The translations under genes and the position numbers were made by a program. 64,000 nucleotides of DNA from positions 1-64,000 of the forward strand of contig JACRJZ010000010.1 in assembly GCA_016219875.1 (NCBI GenBank). Reading direction: 5' to 3'. Positions 24,231-33,785 of this stretch are shown in pieces (the first letter of the stretch is position 1; each line of letters starts with the position of its first letter). Source of the stretch: Verrucomicrobiota bacterium. GTDB lineage: Bacteria; Verrucomicrobiota; Verrucomicrobiia; Limisphaerales; JACRJZ01. The notes under the pieces were generated by a model. That model made no database searches, was not told the DNA's origin, and saw nothing but the letters and a program-made list of their open reading frames with translations.

Positions 24231-25766
24231 TCACTTCTTCTTGCTTTCGTCCACCACGACGAAGCGTTTGACGCCGCCGCTCCAGACCCAGACCTGAAAG
24301 CGCTTGCTCTTGACGTGCTTGCTGATTTCGACGGCTTCCTCCGCGTTGGCCACAGGCTTGTCGTCGATTTCCAACAGCACGTCGCCCTCCCGCAGCCCCG
24401 CTTCGTAGCCGGTGGAGTTCGGATCGATCTCCGTGATGACGGCGCCCTTCGTCAGATCACTGGGCAACTTGAACTGGGCGCGGGTGCGCTGGTCGATGTC
24501 GCCCACGGTCACGCCGTCCAGCGCGTCCACCTCGCCTCCTTCTTGCGGCTTCGTCACGCTGGCCACGTCGTCGGTCAATTCTTTCAAGGTGATCGTGTAG
24601 TTCCGGGCCTCACCCCGGCGGAGGACTTTCACCTCTACTTTGTCGCCGGGGTTGAGCTTGCCGACCGCGAGCTTGAGGCTGCGCGGGTCCTGCACGGGCT
24701 TGCCGTTCAAGGCGACGATGATGTCCTTCGGCTTCAGCCCGGCGTCCGCAGCGGCGCTCTTCGCCATCACGTCAGCCACGATCACGCCGGTCGTGTTCTC
24801 GGGAGCCTTCAACGTCTTCGCGAGTTCGGGATCGAGTTCCTGCATCAAGACGCCCAGGTAACCGCGGGAAACTTTGCCGCCCTTCAGCAGCCGATCCATG
24901 ATGTCGTGCGCCAAGTTGGACGGCACGGCGAAGCCCACGCCCATGTTGCCGCCGCTGCGGCTGAGGATGGCCGTGTTGATGCCCACGAGGCGGCCTTCCG
25001 TATCGACAAGCGCGCCGCCGGAGTTGCCGGGGTTGATCGCGGCGTCAGTCTGGATGAAGTCCTCGTACTCCTCGATGCCCAAGCCGCCGCGGCCCGTGGC
25101 GCTCACGATGCCCATCGTCACGGTTTGGCCCACGCCGAAGGGGTTCCCAACGGCGAGGACCACGTCGCCGACTTCCAGCTTGTCGCTGTCCGCCAGGGCC
25201 ACGAACGGCAGGTCCTTGGCCTCGACCTTGAGCACGGCGATGTCCGTCTTGGGATCGCGGCCCACGACCTTGGCGGTGAATTCCCGTTTCTCCTTGTTGG
25301 CCAGCGTGACCTTGATTTCGTCGGCGCCATCGACCACGTGATTGTTCGTCAGGATGTAGCCGTCCTTGGTCACGACCACGCCGGAGCCGAGGCCGCGCTG
25401 CTTGAACTCGCGCGGCAGGCGCCGCCCGCCGAACTGATCGCCGAAGAAGCGGCGGAACAAGTCGTCCGGCATGAACGGCTGCTGGTCCCAGTTGTGCGGG
25501 TTCTTCACCGTCTTGGAGGTGGAGATGTACACCACGCTGGGCGCGGCTTTCTTGACGACGGAGGCGTAACTCGTGCCCAGCCGAGCGTCGCGCGAGAGCG
25601 GGGCGGCATCCACGGCCACGGCGGCTTTGGCCGGCGCGGCGGCGGCGGGTTTGTCTTTCTCGGTTTTGGTGGAATCGACCGCCAGGCTCTTGGTGCCGAT
25701 GACGGCAACGCCGGCCGTCGTGGCCAGAAGGAGGATCACGATCAGTTTCTTCAGAGTCATTTTCAT
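24231..25766 (-). CDS. Do-family periplasmic serine protease (DegP/HtrA type)
   Basis: 511 residues with an N-terminal signal or anchor (KKLIVILLLATTAGVAVIG), a trypsin-like domain with the triad in TNNHVVDG (His), DPKTDIAVLKV (Asp) and NPGNSGGAL (Ser), then two PDZ domains (GYLGVLMQELDPELAK... and GVTVGDIDQRTRAQFKL...). It degrades or chaperones misfolded envelope proteins. The gene lies upstream of, and in line with, a two-component pair, separated by 342 bp that hold a MITE-like element. No sigma-E-type promoter was recognised with confidence. Confidence 0.95.
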   Translation of the reverse strand: MKMTLKKLIVILLLATTAGVAVIGTKSLAVDSTKTEKDKPAAAAPAKAAVAVDAAPLSRDARLGTSYASVVKKAAPSVVYISTSKTVKNPHNWDQQPFMPDDLFRRFFGDQFGGRRLPREFKQRGLGSGVVVTKDGYILTNNHVVDGADEIKVTLANKEKREFTAKVVGRDPKTDIAVLKVEAKDLPFVALADSDKLEVGDVVLAVGNPFGVGQTVTMGIVSATGRGGLGIEEYEDFIQTDAAINPGNSGGALVDTEGRLVGINTAILSRSGGNMGVGFAVPSNLAHDIMDRLLKGGKVSRGYLGVLMQELDPELAKTLKAPENTTGVIVADVMAKSAAADAGLKPKDIIVALNGKPVQDPRSLKLAVGKLNPGDKVEVKVLRRGEARNYTITLKELTDDVASVTKPQEGGEVDALDGVTVGDIDQRTRAQFKLPSDLTKGAVITEIDPNSTGYEAGLREGDVLLEIDDKPVANAEEAVEISKHVKSKRFQVWVWSGGVKRFVVVDESKKK

Positions 25767-26028
25767 AGTATGTCCGTCAGTTGGGCGGAGTGCCGGGCCG
25801 TCGGCAGCGGGCCAGGCCGGCCGGCCGGTTCCGCCAGTTCAGATCATCGGTGGCTCGATTCGATGGAATCGTTGTTTCGCACGCGCGCAAGATGCCACAG
25901 GTGCGTTGCCGGAACATTGCCGAAAGATTACATCTTTTTCAGGAACCAATTTCAAACCTGTGGCCGCCGCCGCGAGGTGGCTCTGATTCCCAATCCGCAA
26001 TCTGCAATCTGCAATCCGTAATCGGCCC

Positions 26029-28635
26029 TCACCGCCACTCGTGCTTGGGATACTTGCGCTGCAGCTCGGACTTGAGGCGCGGGTAGTGCTCCTTCCAGAA
26101 GCCCGCCAAGTCCTGCGTGATCTGCACCGCGCGCATGTTCGGCGCGAGGATGTGCAAGAGCACCGGCACGCGGCCCATCGCCACGCACGGCGTTTTCGTC
26201 ACGTCGTAGAGCTGCTGAATGCGCAAGGCCACATAGGGCGGACCGTCGGCCACGTAGGTCACCTTCGGGGTGCGCTCGTCCGAAAGCGCGAGCCGCTCCG
26301 GCGCGTGTTTCTCCAGCAAGGCTTGCTGCGTCGGCGACAGCCACGATTTCACGACGGATTTCACCTCGCGATCTTTGATGTCCTTCGACGAGAAGCCGCC
26401 GTGGCAAATCTGTTCGACCAGGTGCCGCCGGTCCTCGTCCGTGATGGGTGGCAACTGCAACTCCGGGCACCACTGGCTGAGGCAATTCAAGCGGATGATC
26501 CACTGGTCCACGACGGCGTCCCAGTTCTTCAGCGTGAGCCGGCCCGCGAGGACTTCGTCCGCCAGCAAACGCGCGGCGGCCTCGGCGGGCGGCGTGTCCA
26601 GGCGGCGCGAGGAAAGCACCAAGTCCCGGAAGCAGACTTGCTCCTCCGCGCACACGCGTTTGGCCACGGCGTCGTAGGAGACGCGCGCCTCGCCGCTGCG
26701 CATGTCTTCAGGGAACAACTCACGCAGCCACTCCGGCTGGATGGCCGTCGCCAGCGAGAGCAGGGTATTCACGGATTTCTCCGCGCCTTCCACCTCGCGT
26801 ACTTCGGCGGCGACGATGAACGGGCTGTGCTGCACCGCGCTCTCGCGCGCCAGCACGCCGCGCCGGCCGTGAACGAGTTCGCAGCGCAGTGTCCCCTGGT
26901 CGAGCCGCCGCGCCACGCGGTCGGAGAAGCCGATCAGGATGCACTTCTGCAAGGCTTCGTCTTCCATCGGCGTCGGCTCGGCGTTGAGTCCCTCGTCCCT
27001 GGCGATGCGGAGAAACTGCTGATGCAGCGGGCCGACTTGCCGGGCCGTGACGGCGTGGATGCCGAAGCGGCGGCAGGCTTCGAGGTTGAAATTGCTCTTT
27101 GAGGCGTAGCTCCAGGCCCGCATCAGAATGAAGAAGTCCGACGGCGCCTGGTCGCCGAAGAGATCGTCGCGTTGCTGGCCCGTCTCTTTGCCCGCGCGGC
27201 GGATCAACAAGTCGCGGCCCTGCGTGAGCGCAGCGACAAGGCAGGCCTGATACACGCACTGGTACTCGTGCGCCGCGAGCAGCATCCGGGCGTAGCGCGG
27301 ATGGACCGGAAAGGCGAGCATCCGCCGGCCGAGCTCCGTGATCGTGGTAGGACAGGCGTCGCGCCTGTCTCCATTGAGTTCCGGCGACAACGGAGACAGG
27401 CGCGACGCCTGTCCTACGGACTTGATCGCCCCCAAGTCCATCAACAACTCCTCCGCGTGGGCCAGCGCCTGTTCCGGCGGCGGTTCCAGCCAGCGGAACT
27501 TCCGCAAGTCCTCCACGCCTGCGGCCTTCAGCGTCAGCACGACTTCCGCCAGATCGAGCCGTTTCACTTCGGGCAATTCGTGCGCCACCCGCTCGCCATG
27601 TTCCGACGCGGACCACAACCGCACGCAGCGCCCCGGAGCGGTGCGACCGGCGCGCCCCGCGCGTTGATCGGCGGAGGCGCGGCTGATCTTCTCAATGAGC
27701 AGCGTGTTGATGCCGCGATTCGGATCGTAACGCGGGATGCGCGCCAGTCCGCTGTCGATCACGAGCCGCACGCCGTCGATGGTGAGCGAGGTCTCGGCGA
27801 CATTGGTGGAGACGACCACTTTGGGCTGCGGATAGCGGGCGACCGCGGCATCCTGGTCCCGCGGCTGCAGTTCGCCGTGCAGCGGCAGAAGAATGTAGCC
27901 CCGCGATTCGGAGCAATGGCGGATGGCTTCGAGCGTTTGGTTGATCTCGTAACTGCCCGGCATGAAGACCAGCACGTCACCGCTCTCGCCGGATTGGACG
28001 TGCCGTTGAAACGCTTCCGTGGCGAGTTCCCACGGCGGCACCGGGAACTGGCCTTGCCGGCGCGGCAGATACTCGACATCGACCGGATACACGCGGCCTT
28101 GCGACGAGAGCACCGAGCACGGCCGGAGGTAGCTCTCCAGCACGCCCGCGTCGAGCGTGGCGGACATCACAATGATGAGCAGGTCAGGGCGCGTCTTCTC
28201 CTGCAAGTCCAGCGCGCGCGCCAGCGTGATGTCTCCGTAGAGATGCCGCTCGTGGAACTCGTCAAAGATCAGCGCCTGGATGCCGCGCAACTCCGGGTCC
28301 TGCACCATCTGGCGAAGCAGGATGCCTTCAGTGACGAACTTGATCCTCGTCTCCGCGCTCGCGACGTGCTCGAAACGAATCTGATAGCCGACTTCCTTGC
28401 CCAAAGGCACACCGCGTTCCTGCGCCACGCGGGCGGCCAACAGACGGGCCGCGAGCCGGCGCGGCTGGAGCGTCACGGTCTGGCCGCGTTCGAGCAAGCC
28501 ATGCTGGAGCAGCATCTGCGGGACCTGCGTGGACTTGCCGGAGCCGGTGGGCGCTTGCAGGACGAGCCGCCGGTGTTCTTTCACCCGGGCGATGAGATCG
28601 CGCTCGAGATCGTAGATCGGCAGTCGGTCAGCCAT
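26029..28635 (-). CDS. hrpB: ATP-dependent helicase HrpB
   Basis: 868 residues of the DEAH/RHA helicase family. Visible: Walker A APTGSGKSTQVPQ near residue 29; DEFHERHL (motif II, with F in place of A as in HrpB); SATLDA (motif III); STNVAETSLTIDGV; and QRAGRAGRTAPG (motif VI). The HrpB C-terminal domain ends in KHEWR. An insert of about 27 residues (VGQASRLSPLSPELNGDRR...) at about residues 407-433 comes from a 71-nt palindromic repeat read in frame. The helicase function should be intact because the insert falls between domains. Confidence 0.95.
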   Translation of the reverse strand: MADRLPIYDLERDLIARVKEHRRLVLQAPTGSGKSTQVPQMLLQHGLLERGQTVTLQPRRLAARLLAARVAQERGVPLGKEVGYQIRFEHVASAETRIKFVTEGILLRQMVQDPELRGIQALIFDEFHERHLYGDITLARALDLQEKTRPDLLIIVMSATLDAGVLESYLRPCSVLSSQGRVYPVDVEYLPRRQGQFPVPPWELATEAFQRHVQSGESGDVLVFMPGSYEINQTLEAIRHCSESRGYILLPLHGELQPRDQDAAVARYPQPKVVVSTNVAETSLTIDGVRLVIDSGLARIPRYDPNRGINTLLIEKISRASADQRAGRAGRTAPGRCVRLWSASEHGERVAHELPEVKRLDLAEVVLTLKAAGVEDLRKFRWLEPPPEQALAHAEELLMDLGAIKSVGQASRLSPLSPELNGDRRDACPTTITELGRRMLAFPVHPRYARMLLAAHEYQCVYQACLVAALTQGRDLLIRRAGKETGQQRDDLFGDQAPSDFFILMRAWSYASKSNFNLEACRRFGIHAVTARQVGPLHQQFLRIARDEGLNAEPTPMEDEALQKCILIGFSDRVARRLDQGTLRCELVHGRRGVLARESAVQHSPFIVAAEVREVEGAEKSVNTLLSLATAIQPEWLRELFPEDMRSGEARVSYDAVAKRVCAEEQVCFRDLVLSSRRLDTPPAEAAARLLADEVLAGRLTLKNWDAVVDQWIIRLNCLSQWCPELQLPPITDEDRRHLVEQICHGGFSSKDIKDREVKSVVKSWLSPTQQALLEKHAPERLALSDERTPKVTYVADGPPYVALRIQQLYDVTKTPCVAMGRVPVLLHILAPNMRAVQITQDLAGFWKEHYPRLKSELQRKYPKHEWR
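27347..27417. repeat. Palindromic repeat inside hrpB (family D)
   Basis: Exact 26-bp arms (27347-27372 with 27392-27417), built on GGACAGGCGTCGCGCCTGTC, with a 19-nt loop. It is read through in frame by hrpB. A half-copy resembling one arm appears at about 11109-11132. Confidence 0.92.
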
Positions 28636-28708
28636 GACGAGTAGTTCTTACGGGAAGGCCGCCGGGATGGCCAAAGGAAATTCCGCACGAGATGAGCTTC
28701 CTGCAAAA

Positions 28709-28776
28709 CCGTAGCAGCCGACGTGAGGAGGCTCTGTTTTCATTGAAGTTTGAGCCTCCTCACGTCGGGCTGCTAC
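28709..28776. repeat. Palindromic repeat family A, copy 2
   Basis: Arms at 28709-28734 and 28752-28776 match copy 1 at 21421, with one extra G in the right arm. It lies between hrpB and trpS. Confidence 0.9.
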
Positions 28777-28885
28777 AAGGTTCTGCAATTGGCTCAGATA
28801 CCGCACAGATTCAGGAAGGAACGCAGATGGAAAGAGGTTTCCCCCAAGAGCCAATCTGCGCTTCGCCCTGAATCTGTGTGGAGAT

Positions 28886-29851
28886 TCACTCCAGCCCGCA
28901 GTTGCGTCTGGCCCGCTGGAGAACTTCGCGGGCTTTGCTCCGGGCGCGGGCCGCTCCGTCCCGGAGCACGGCGTTCACGTGGTCCAGGTTGGCGGCGAGT
29001 TCGGCGCGTTTCTTCCGGGCGTCGGCGAAGTAGCTCCAATAGTGCTCGAACAGCGCCTTCTTCAGATCGCCGTAGCCGAGGCCACCGGCGCGGAGACGGT
29101 CCTCGAAATCCTGGGCGACCGCCGCCGGAGCGACGAGCTTGAGCAACTGCACGGCGAGGTTTTGGTCGGCGTCGGGCTTGGGTTCCTGCGGAGTCCGGCT
29201 GTCCATCTTCAGGCTCATCACCTTTTTGCGGAGCGCCTTTTCCTCGCCGAAAATCTCGATGGTGTTGCCGTAGCTCTTGCTCATCTTCTCGCCATCGGTG
29301 CCGGGCACTTTGGCGACCTCGGACCGGATTTGCGGCTCCGGGAGCACGAAGGTCGGCCCGTACTGCTCGTTGAACTTGATGGCGATGTCGCGGGTGACTT
29401 CCACGTGCTGCTTTTGGTCCTGGCCCACGGGGACGAGGTCGGAATCGTAGATGAGGATGTCCGCGGCCATGAGCACGGGATAAGCGAAGAGGCCGAAGTT
29501 GAATGAGATGCCCTTGGCCAGCTTGTCCTTGTAGGAATGGCATTTCTCCAATAGCGCCATGGGGGTCACGGTCCCGAGGAGCCAGGTCAACTCGCAGTGT
29601 TCCGGCACATCGGACTGGCGGAAGAACACCGTGCGCTTCGGGTCCAAGCCACAGGCGAGGAAATCGAGCGCGACGTCCAGGCAGTTCGTGCGGCGCTCGG
29701 CGGCGTCGTAGAGCGACGTCATGGAGTGGTAGTCGGCGATGAAGTAATACGCCTCGCCCTTCTCCTGAAGTTCGATGGCCGGGCGCATCATCCCGAAGTA
29801 ATTGCCGAGATGCAGCGCGCCGGAGGGTTGAATGCCCGACAGAATTCGCAT
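28886..29851 (-). CDS. trpS: Tryptophanyl-tRNA synthetase
   Basis: Class I synthetase that charges tRNA-Trp. The protein starts MRILSGIQPSG, followed by the HIGH-equivalent GALHLGNYFG, the tryptophan pocket YYFIADYHSMT, and the KMSKS loop EKMSKSYGN. It is 321 residues, normal for TrpS. An in-frame ATG at 29920 would add 23 basic residues unlike the family, so ATG 29851 is preferred. It runs divergently from the PadR regulator. Confidence 0.96.
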   Translation of the reverse strand: MRILSGIQPSGALHLGNYFGMMRPAIELQEKGEAYYFIADYHSMTSLYDAAERRTNCLDVALDFLACGLDPKRTVFFRQSDVPEHCELTWLLGTVTPMALLEKCHSYKDKLAKGISFNFGLFAYPVLMAADILIYDSDLVPVGQDQKQHVEVTRDIAIKFNEQYGPTFVLPEPQIRSEVAKVPGTDGEKMSKSYGNTIEIFGEEKALRKKVMSLKMDSRTPQEPKPDADQNLAVQLLKLVAPAAVAQDFEDRLRAGGLGYGDLKKALFEHYWSYFADARKKRAELAANLDHVNAVLRDGAARARSKAREVLQRARRNCGLE

Positions 29852-29956
29852 GGCGCGGGAGAATAGTCGGACGGCGGCGGAGTGCAAGCGGCGGGTGAGT
29901 GGAAAGGAGGCAAGCCGCACTTAAGCAGACATGCAGACCGCGGAGATTTCTTCCCC

Positions 29957-29984
29957 TTGACAATCTAGGCAAGCTGCCTATTTT
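29957..29984 (+). promoter_or_regulatory. PadR-cluster promoter with overlapping palindromic operator
   Basis: TTGACA (29957-29962), 16-bp spacer, TATTTT (29979-29984), placed 25 bp before the padR ATG. The spacer holds TAGGCA-AGC-TGCCTA (29966-29980), exact 6-bp arms, a likely autoregulatory site because PadR repressors bind dyad sites in their own promoters. CTAGACATTCTAAGTA (29990-30005) just downstream may be a weaker half-site. Confidence 0.7.
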
Positions 29985-30009
29985 CCCCCTAGACATTCTA
30001 AGTAATACT

Positions 30010-30342
30010 ATGGCAACGACCAAAGCGGAACTGCTCCAGGGCACGCTCGACCTGCTCATCCTCAAGACGCTCGCCGCCGGGGCGATGCACGGATACTCCA
30101 TCGCCCAGCGTATCCAACAGCGCTCGGATGACGTGCTGGTGGTGGAAGAAGGTTCGCTCTACCCGTGTTTGTACCGCATGGAGGAGAAGGGCTGGATTTC
30201 GGCGGAGTGGGGCAAGTCCGAGAACAACCGGCGCGCGAAGTTTTATGCGCTGACGCGCTCGGGACGCAAGCAACTGGAGGAGGAGACAGCCATTTGGGAA
30301 CGCGTTCACCGCGCCATCACGCTGGTCTTGCAGGCGGCATGA
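30010..30342 (+). CDS. PadR-family transcriptional regulator
   Basis: A 110-residue protein with the PadR winged-helix pattern: LLQGTLDLLILKTLAAGAMHGYSIAQRIQ, EEGSLYPCLYRMEEKGWISAEWG and KFYALTRSGRKQLEEE. It starts at ATG 30010; the frame extends upstream to 29899 through the promoter, which is not coding. PadR genes of this compact type often head ADOP permease clusters in Acidobacteria and Verrucomicrobia and are expected to repress them. The next gene starts 52 bp after the stop on the same strand. Confidence 0.93.
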   Translation: MATTKAELLQGTLDLLILKTLAAGAMHGYSIAQRIQQRSDDVLVVEEGSLYPCLYRMEEKGWISAEWGKSENNRRAKFYALTRSGRKQLEEETAIWERVHRAITLVLQAA

Positions 30343-30394
30343 GTTTGCCTCGAGCGCCGACGGCGACCTCAAACATCGGCAGCAGCATTTGCAC

Positions 30395-31117
30395 ATGAAC
30401 ATCGCCACGACCGAACGCAATCCAGCACGGGAATCCTCGCCCGCCACTGATGCATTGATCCGACTTCGGAATGTCGAGAAGCGTTACCAGACCAAGGCGG
30501 GCTTCACCTACGTCTTGCGCCAGATCAATCTCGATATCGCAGCGGGCGACTTCGTCACGATCATGGGGCCGAGCGGCGCTGGGAAGTCCACGTTGCTCGG
30601 CATTCTCGGCATGTATGACCACGCGTGGGAAGGGGAGTTTGAATTCCTCGGACATCCAGTGCATCGGCTCGCGCCGAAAGACCAGGCGGCCCTGAACAAA
30701 CGCTACGTCGGGTTCGTGTTTCAGCAGTTTCACCTGCTCGACGACCTCACAGTGGCGGAGAACCTCGATATCCCGCTTTCCTACCGCAACGTTCCGAAGA
30801 GCGAACGGCAGGGAATGGTTGCCGACGTTCTCGACCGCTTCGGCATCGTGGCGAAGAAGGATTTGTTTCCGGCCCAACTTTCCGGCGGGCAGCAACAGTT
30901 GGTTGCCGTCGCCCGCGCCATCATCGCCAAACCGGCCTTGCTGCTGGCGGACGAACCCACGGGTAATCTCCACACCGACCAAGGCCGCGAAATCATGGAG
31001 TTGTTCAAGAAACTGAATCACGAAGGCACGACCATCGTGCAAGTGACGCACAACGAAGCGTGGGCGGCCTATGGCCAACGACTCATTCGGCTCAAGGACG
31101 GTTGGATGGAGAAGTGA
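30395..31117 (+). CDS. ABC transporter ATP-binding protein (MacB/LolD type)
   Basis: 240 residues. Walker [11 protein letters not shown]-loop VFQQFHLL, signature [14 protein letters not shown], Walker [10 protein letters not shown]-loop VTHNE. This is the lipoprotein/MacB-type exporter ATPase subfamily and presumably energises the ADOP permeases that follow. ATG 30395 is preferred over TTG 30389. The gap to the first permease is 15 bp. Confidence 0.93.
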   Translation: MNIATTERNPARESSPATDALIRLRNVEKRYQTKAGFTYVLRQINLDIAAGDFVTIMGPSGAGKSTLLGILGMYDHAWEGEFEFLGHPVHRLAPKDQAALNKRYVGFVFQQFHLLDDLTVAENLDIPLSYRNVPKSERQGMVADVLDRFGIVAKKDLFPAQLSGGQQQLVAVARAIIAKPALLLADEPTGNLHTDQGREIMELFKKLNHEGTTIVQVTHNEAWAAYGQRLIRLKDGWMEK

Positions 31118-31132
31118 AACGTGATGCGTGAA

Positions 31133-33751
31133 ATGAAATTCGTGCGTTCAATCTGGCGGAGACTTCGCTCGCTCGGACAACGGCGAGTGATGAAGCAGGA
31201 GATTGACGAGGAACTGCGCTTTCATGTCGAGCAACGCACGGCGGAGAATATTGCGAATGGCATGCCGCGAGACGAAGCGACGCGCGAGGCGCGGAGGCGG
31301 TTCGGCAATGTGCAAAGCGTCCGCGAGGAGTGCCGCGAGACGCGCGGCGCGAGCTTCGGTGAGACCACTCTCCAGGACATTCGCTTTGGCCTGCGGATGC
31401 TGTGGAAGAATCCGGGTTTCGCAACGGTTGCCGTGCTCACGCTCGCGCTGGGCATCGGCGCCTGCACCGCCATCTTCAGCCTCGTCAACGGCGTGCTGTT
31501 GCGGGCGTTGCCTTACGATCAGCCGGGCCAACTGGTGCAACTGTGGGAGGATCCCTCGGGCAAAGGACAGGACCGGAACTCGGTCGCTGGCGCCCAGTTC
31601 GCCGATTGGAAAGAGCAGGTGACCTCGATGGAAGGCATCTCGGTCGTTCGCCGGGTCAACCTGAACCTCACAGGCGAAGGGCGTCCGGAACGATTGAGCG
31701 TCCACAAGGTTTCTGCCGATTACCTGCAAATCCTCCGTCTGCAACCGTTTCTCGGCCGCGGCTTCCTGCCAGACGAAGATCAACCGGGCAAAGACCGGGT
31801 TGTTGTCCTCACGCACCGGCTTTGGCGGGAACATTTCGGCGGCGCGACGAACCTGGTGGGCCAGGCGGTCCGGCTGGACAGCCAGAGTTACACGGTCATC
31901 GGCATCCTGCCTGCCAAACCGCAACTGCCGATCGAGTGTGACGCGCTCACGCCGTTCGTGTTCGGCAGCGAATCCTGGCATCGTTCCCGGAGCGATCATC
32001 GGCTTCGTGTCATCGGCCGGCTAAAATCCGGCGTCACGCTCGAACAGGCCCGGGCGGAAATGGCGGCCATCACGCAACGCTTGAAACCGTCGTATCCGTC
32101 GTGGAAGAAGGACTGGGGCGTGGCTGTCGTGCCGATGCACGAACAACTCACCGGCGCGATTCGTCCCCAGCTCTGGGTGCTGTTCGGCGCGGTTGGGTTC
32201 GTGCTGTTGATCGCGTGCGCCAACGTCGCCGGGCTGTTGCTGGCCCGGATGGCTGCGCGGCAGAAGGAGATGGCCATCCGCGCGGCGCTCGGGGCGGGGC
32301 GCTGGCGGGTGATCCGCCAATTGCTGACCGAAAGTGTGCTGCTTTCCATGCTGGGGGGCGGGTTGGGTCTGGTGCTGGCCTTCTGGGGCGTAAACCTTTT
32401 CACCAAGCTGAGCGCGGACAATTTGCCGCGGGTGGCGGAGGTCGGTGTGGATGCCAGCGCCCTCGGGTTTGCGTTGCTGATGTCCCTCGGCACAGGCGTG
32501 GCTTTCGGCCTCGCTCCGGCGCTGCATCTGGCCCGGCCCGACCTGACCGGAGCGCTGAAGCAGGAAGGACGCGCTTCCCGGAGCGGTTCGGGCCGCCTTC
32601 GCGGGGCGCTGATCATCGCTGAAGTCGCCCTGGCTTTGATGCTGTTGGCCGGCGCGGGACTGATGTTGAAGACGCTGTTCCGTCTCCAGGCGGTTCCGTC
32701 CGGGTTCAACCCGCACGGGGTCCTGGCCATGGACATGTCTCTGGACGACACCAAATATCCCGCCGGGGATCGGCGCGCCGCTTTCGTCCGGCAAATCATC
32801 CAGCGCATCGAATCCTTGCCGGGGGTGGAAGCCGCCGGCACCGCGACGACGCTGCCGATGAGCGGCGCGACGGACAGTTCCGTCCGGGCGGAAAGCCGGC
32901 CGGACTTGGAGGAGTTCTACATCGGTTCGGATTACGACCTGGTGTCGGGCGATTATTTTCCGGCCATGGGGATACCGTTGTTGAAAGGCCGCCGCTTCAC
33001 CGAACGCGACGATTCCCGAAGTGCTCCGCGGGTGGCCATCCTGAATGAAGCGCTTGCGAAGAAGATTTTCCCGAACGAGGACCCGCTTGGCCAGCGCGTG
33101 CGGTTCTGGGGCGAGTCGTGGGAGGTGGCCGGAGTCGTAGGCAACGTCCGCCAGCGCGGACTCGACCGTGAATCCAAGGAGCACATCTATCTGCCGCAGG
33201 CGTTCAGTCCGTTTCCGTGCAGCCTGGTGGTGCGGACGAAGGTTCCGCCGATGGCGCTCGCTGACGTTTGCCGCAAGGAGATACTGATGATGGACAGCGA
33301 CCAGCCCATTTCCAACATCCGCACGCTGGAACAGATCGTGGCCGGTTCCGCCAGCCAGCGCCGGCTGATGCTTGTGCTGCTGGGTCTTTTTGCCGGGGCA
33401 GCGATGTTGCTGGCCGCCATTGGCCTCTACGGCACCATGGCCTATGCAGTCAGCCAGCGCACGCGCGAGATCGGAATCCGGATGGCCTTGGGCGCGCAGC
33501 GCGGCGAGGTGCTGCTCCAGGTCATGCGGCAGGGGTTGAAACTCACCTTTCTGGGCGTGGCTCTTGGGTTGGTTGGAGCATTCGCACTCACGCGGGTTCT
33601 GGCGCACCTGCTGTTTGAAGTCACCCCCCAGGATCCGTTCACGTTTGTCGGCGTGGCGGTTCTTCTGGTCGCGGTGGCCCTGATTGCCTGCTGGCTGCCG
33701 GCGCGGCGCGCGATGAAAATCAACCCGATGGAGGCGTTGAGGAGCGAATGA
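31133..33751 (+). CDS. ADOP-family ABC permease 1
   Basis: About 872 residues. The N-terminal soluble ADOP segment ([20 protein letters not shown] ... [16 protein letters not shown]) precedes the first membrane helix [23 protein letters not shown]. Then come a MacB-like periplasmic domain, an FtsX permease domain, a second MacB/FtsX repeat and the C-terminal tail [16 protein letters not shown]. ADOPs are fused or duplicated MacB-type permeases. Start candidates are GTG 31121, ATG 31124 and ATG 31133; the last matches the paralogues best. First of five in tandem. Confidence 0.9.
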   Translation: MKFVRSIWRRLRSLGQRRVMKQEIDEELRFHVEQRTAENIANGMPRDEATREARRRFGNVQSVREECRETRGASFGETTLQDIRFGLRMLWKNPGFATVAVLTLALGIGACTAIFSLVNGVLLRALPYDQPGQLVQLWEDPSGKGQDRNSVAGAQFADWKEQVTSMEGISVVRRVNLNLTGEGRPERLSVHKVSADYLQILRLQPFLGRGFLPDEDQPGKDRVVVLTHRLWREHFGGATNLVGQAVRLDSQSYTVIGILPAKPQLPIECDALTPFVFGSESWHRSRSDHRLRVIGRLKSGVTLEQARAEMAAITQRLKPSYPSWKKDWGVAVVPMHEQLTGAIRPQLWVLFGAVGFVLLIACANVAGLLLARMAARQKEMAIRAALGAGRWRVIRQLLTESVLLSMLGGGLGLVLAFWGVNLFTKLSADNLPRVAEVGVDASALGFALLMSLGTGVAFGLAPALHLARPDLTGALKQEGRASRSGSGRLRGALIIAEVALALMLLAGAGLMLKTLFRLQAVPSGFNPHGVLAMDMSLDDTKYPAGDRRAAFVRQIIQRIESLPGVEAAGTATTLPMSGATDSSVRAESRPDLEEFYIGSDYDLVSGDYFPAMGIPLLKGRRFTERDDSRSAPRVAILNEALAKKIFPNEDPLGQRVRFWGESWEVAGVVGNVRQRGLDRESKEHIYLPQAFSPFPCSLVVRTKVPPMALADVCRKEILMMDSDQPISNIRTLEQIVAGSASQRRLMLVLLGLFAGAAMLLAAIGLYGTMAYAVSQRTREIGIRMALGAQRGEVLLQVMRQGLKLTFLGVALGLVGAFALTRVLAHLLFEVTPQDPFTFVGVAVLLVAVALIACWLPARRAMKINPMEALRSE

Positions 33752-33785
33752 AAAAAAGGGTGAAACGCGAGGCGTGAAGCGTGAA

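Noticed and set aside
24207..26021. 604-residue plus-strand frame opposite the Do-type protease
   Set aside because: Shadow of the protease gene, whose catalytic triad and PDZ domains are clear.
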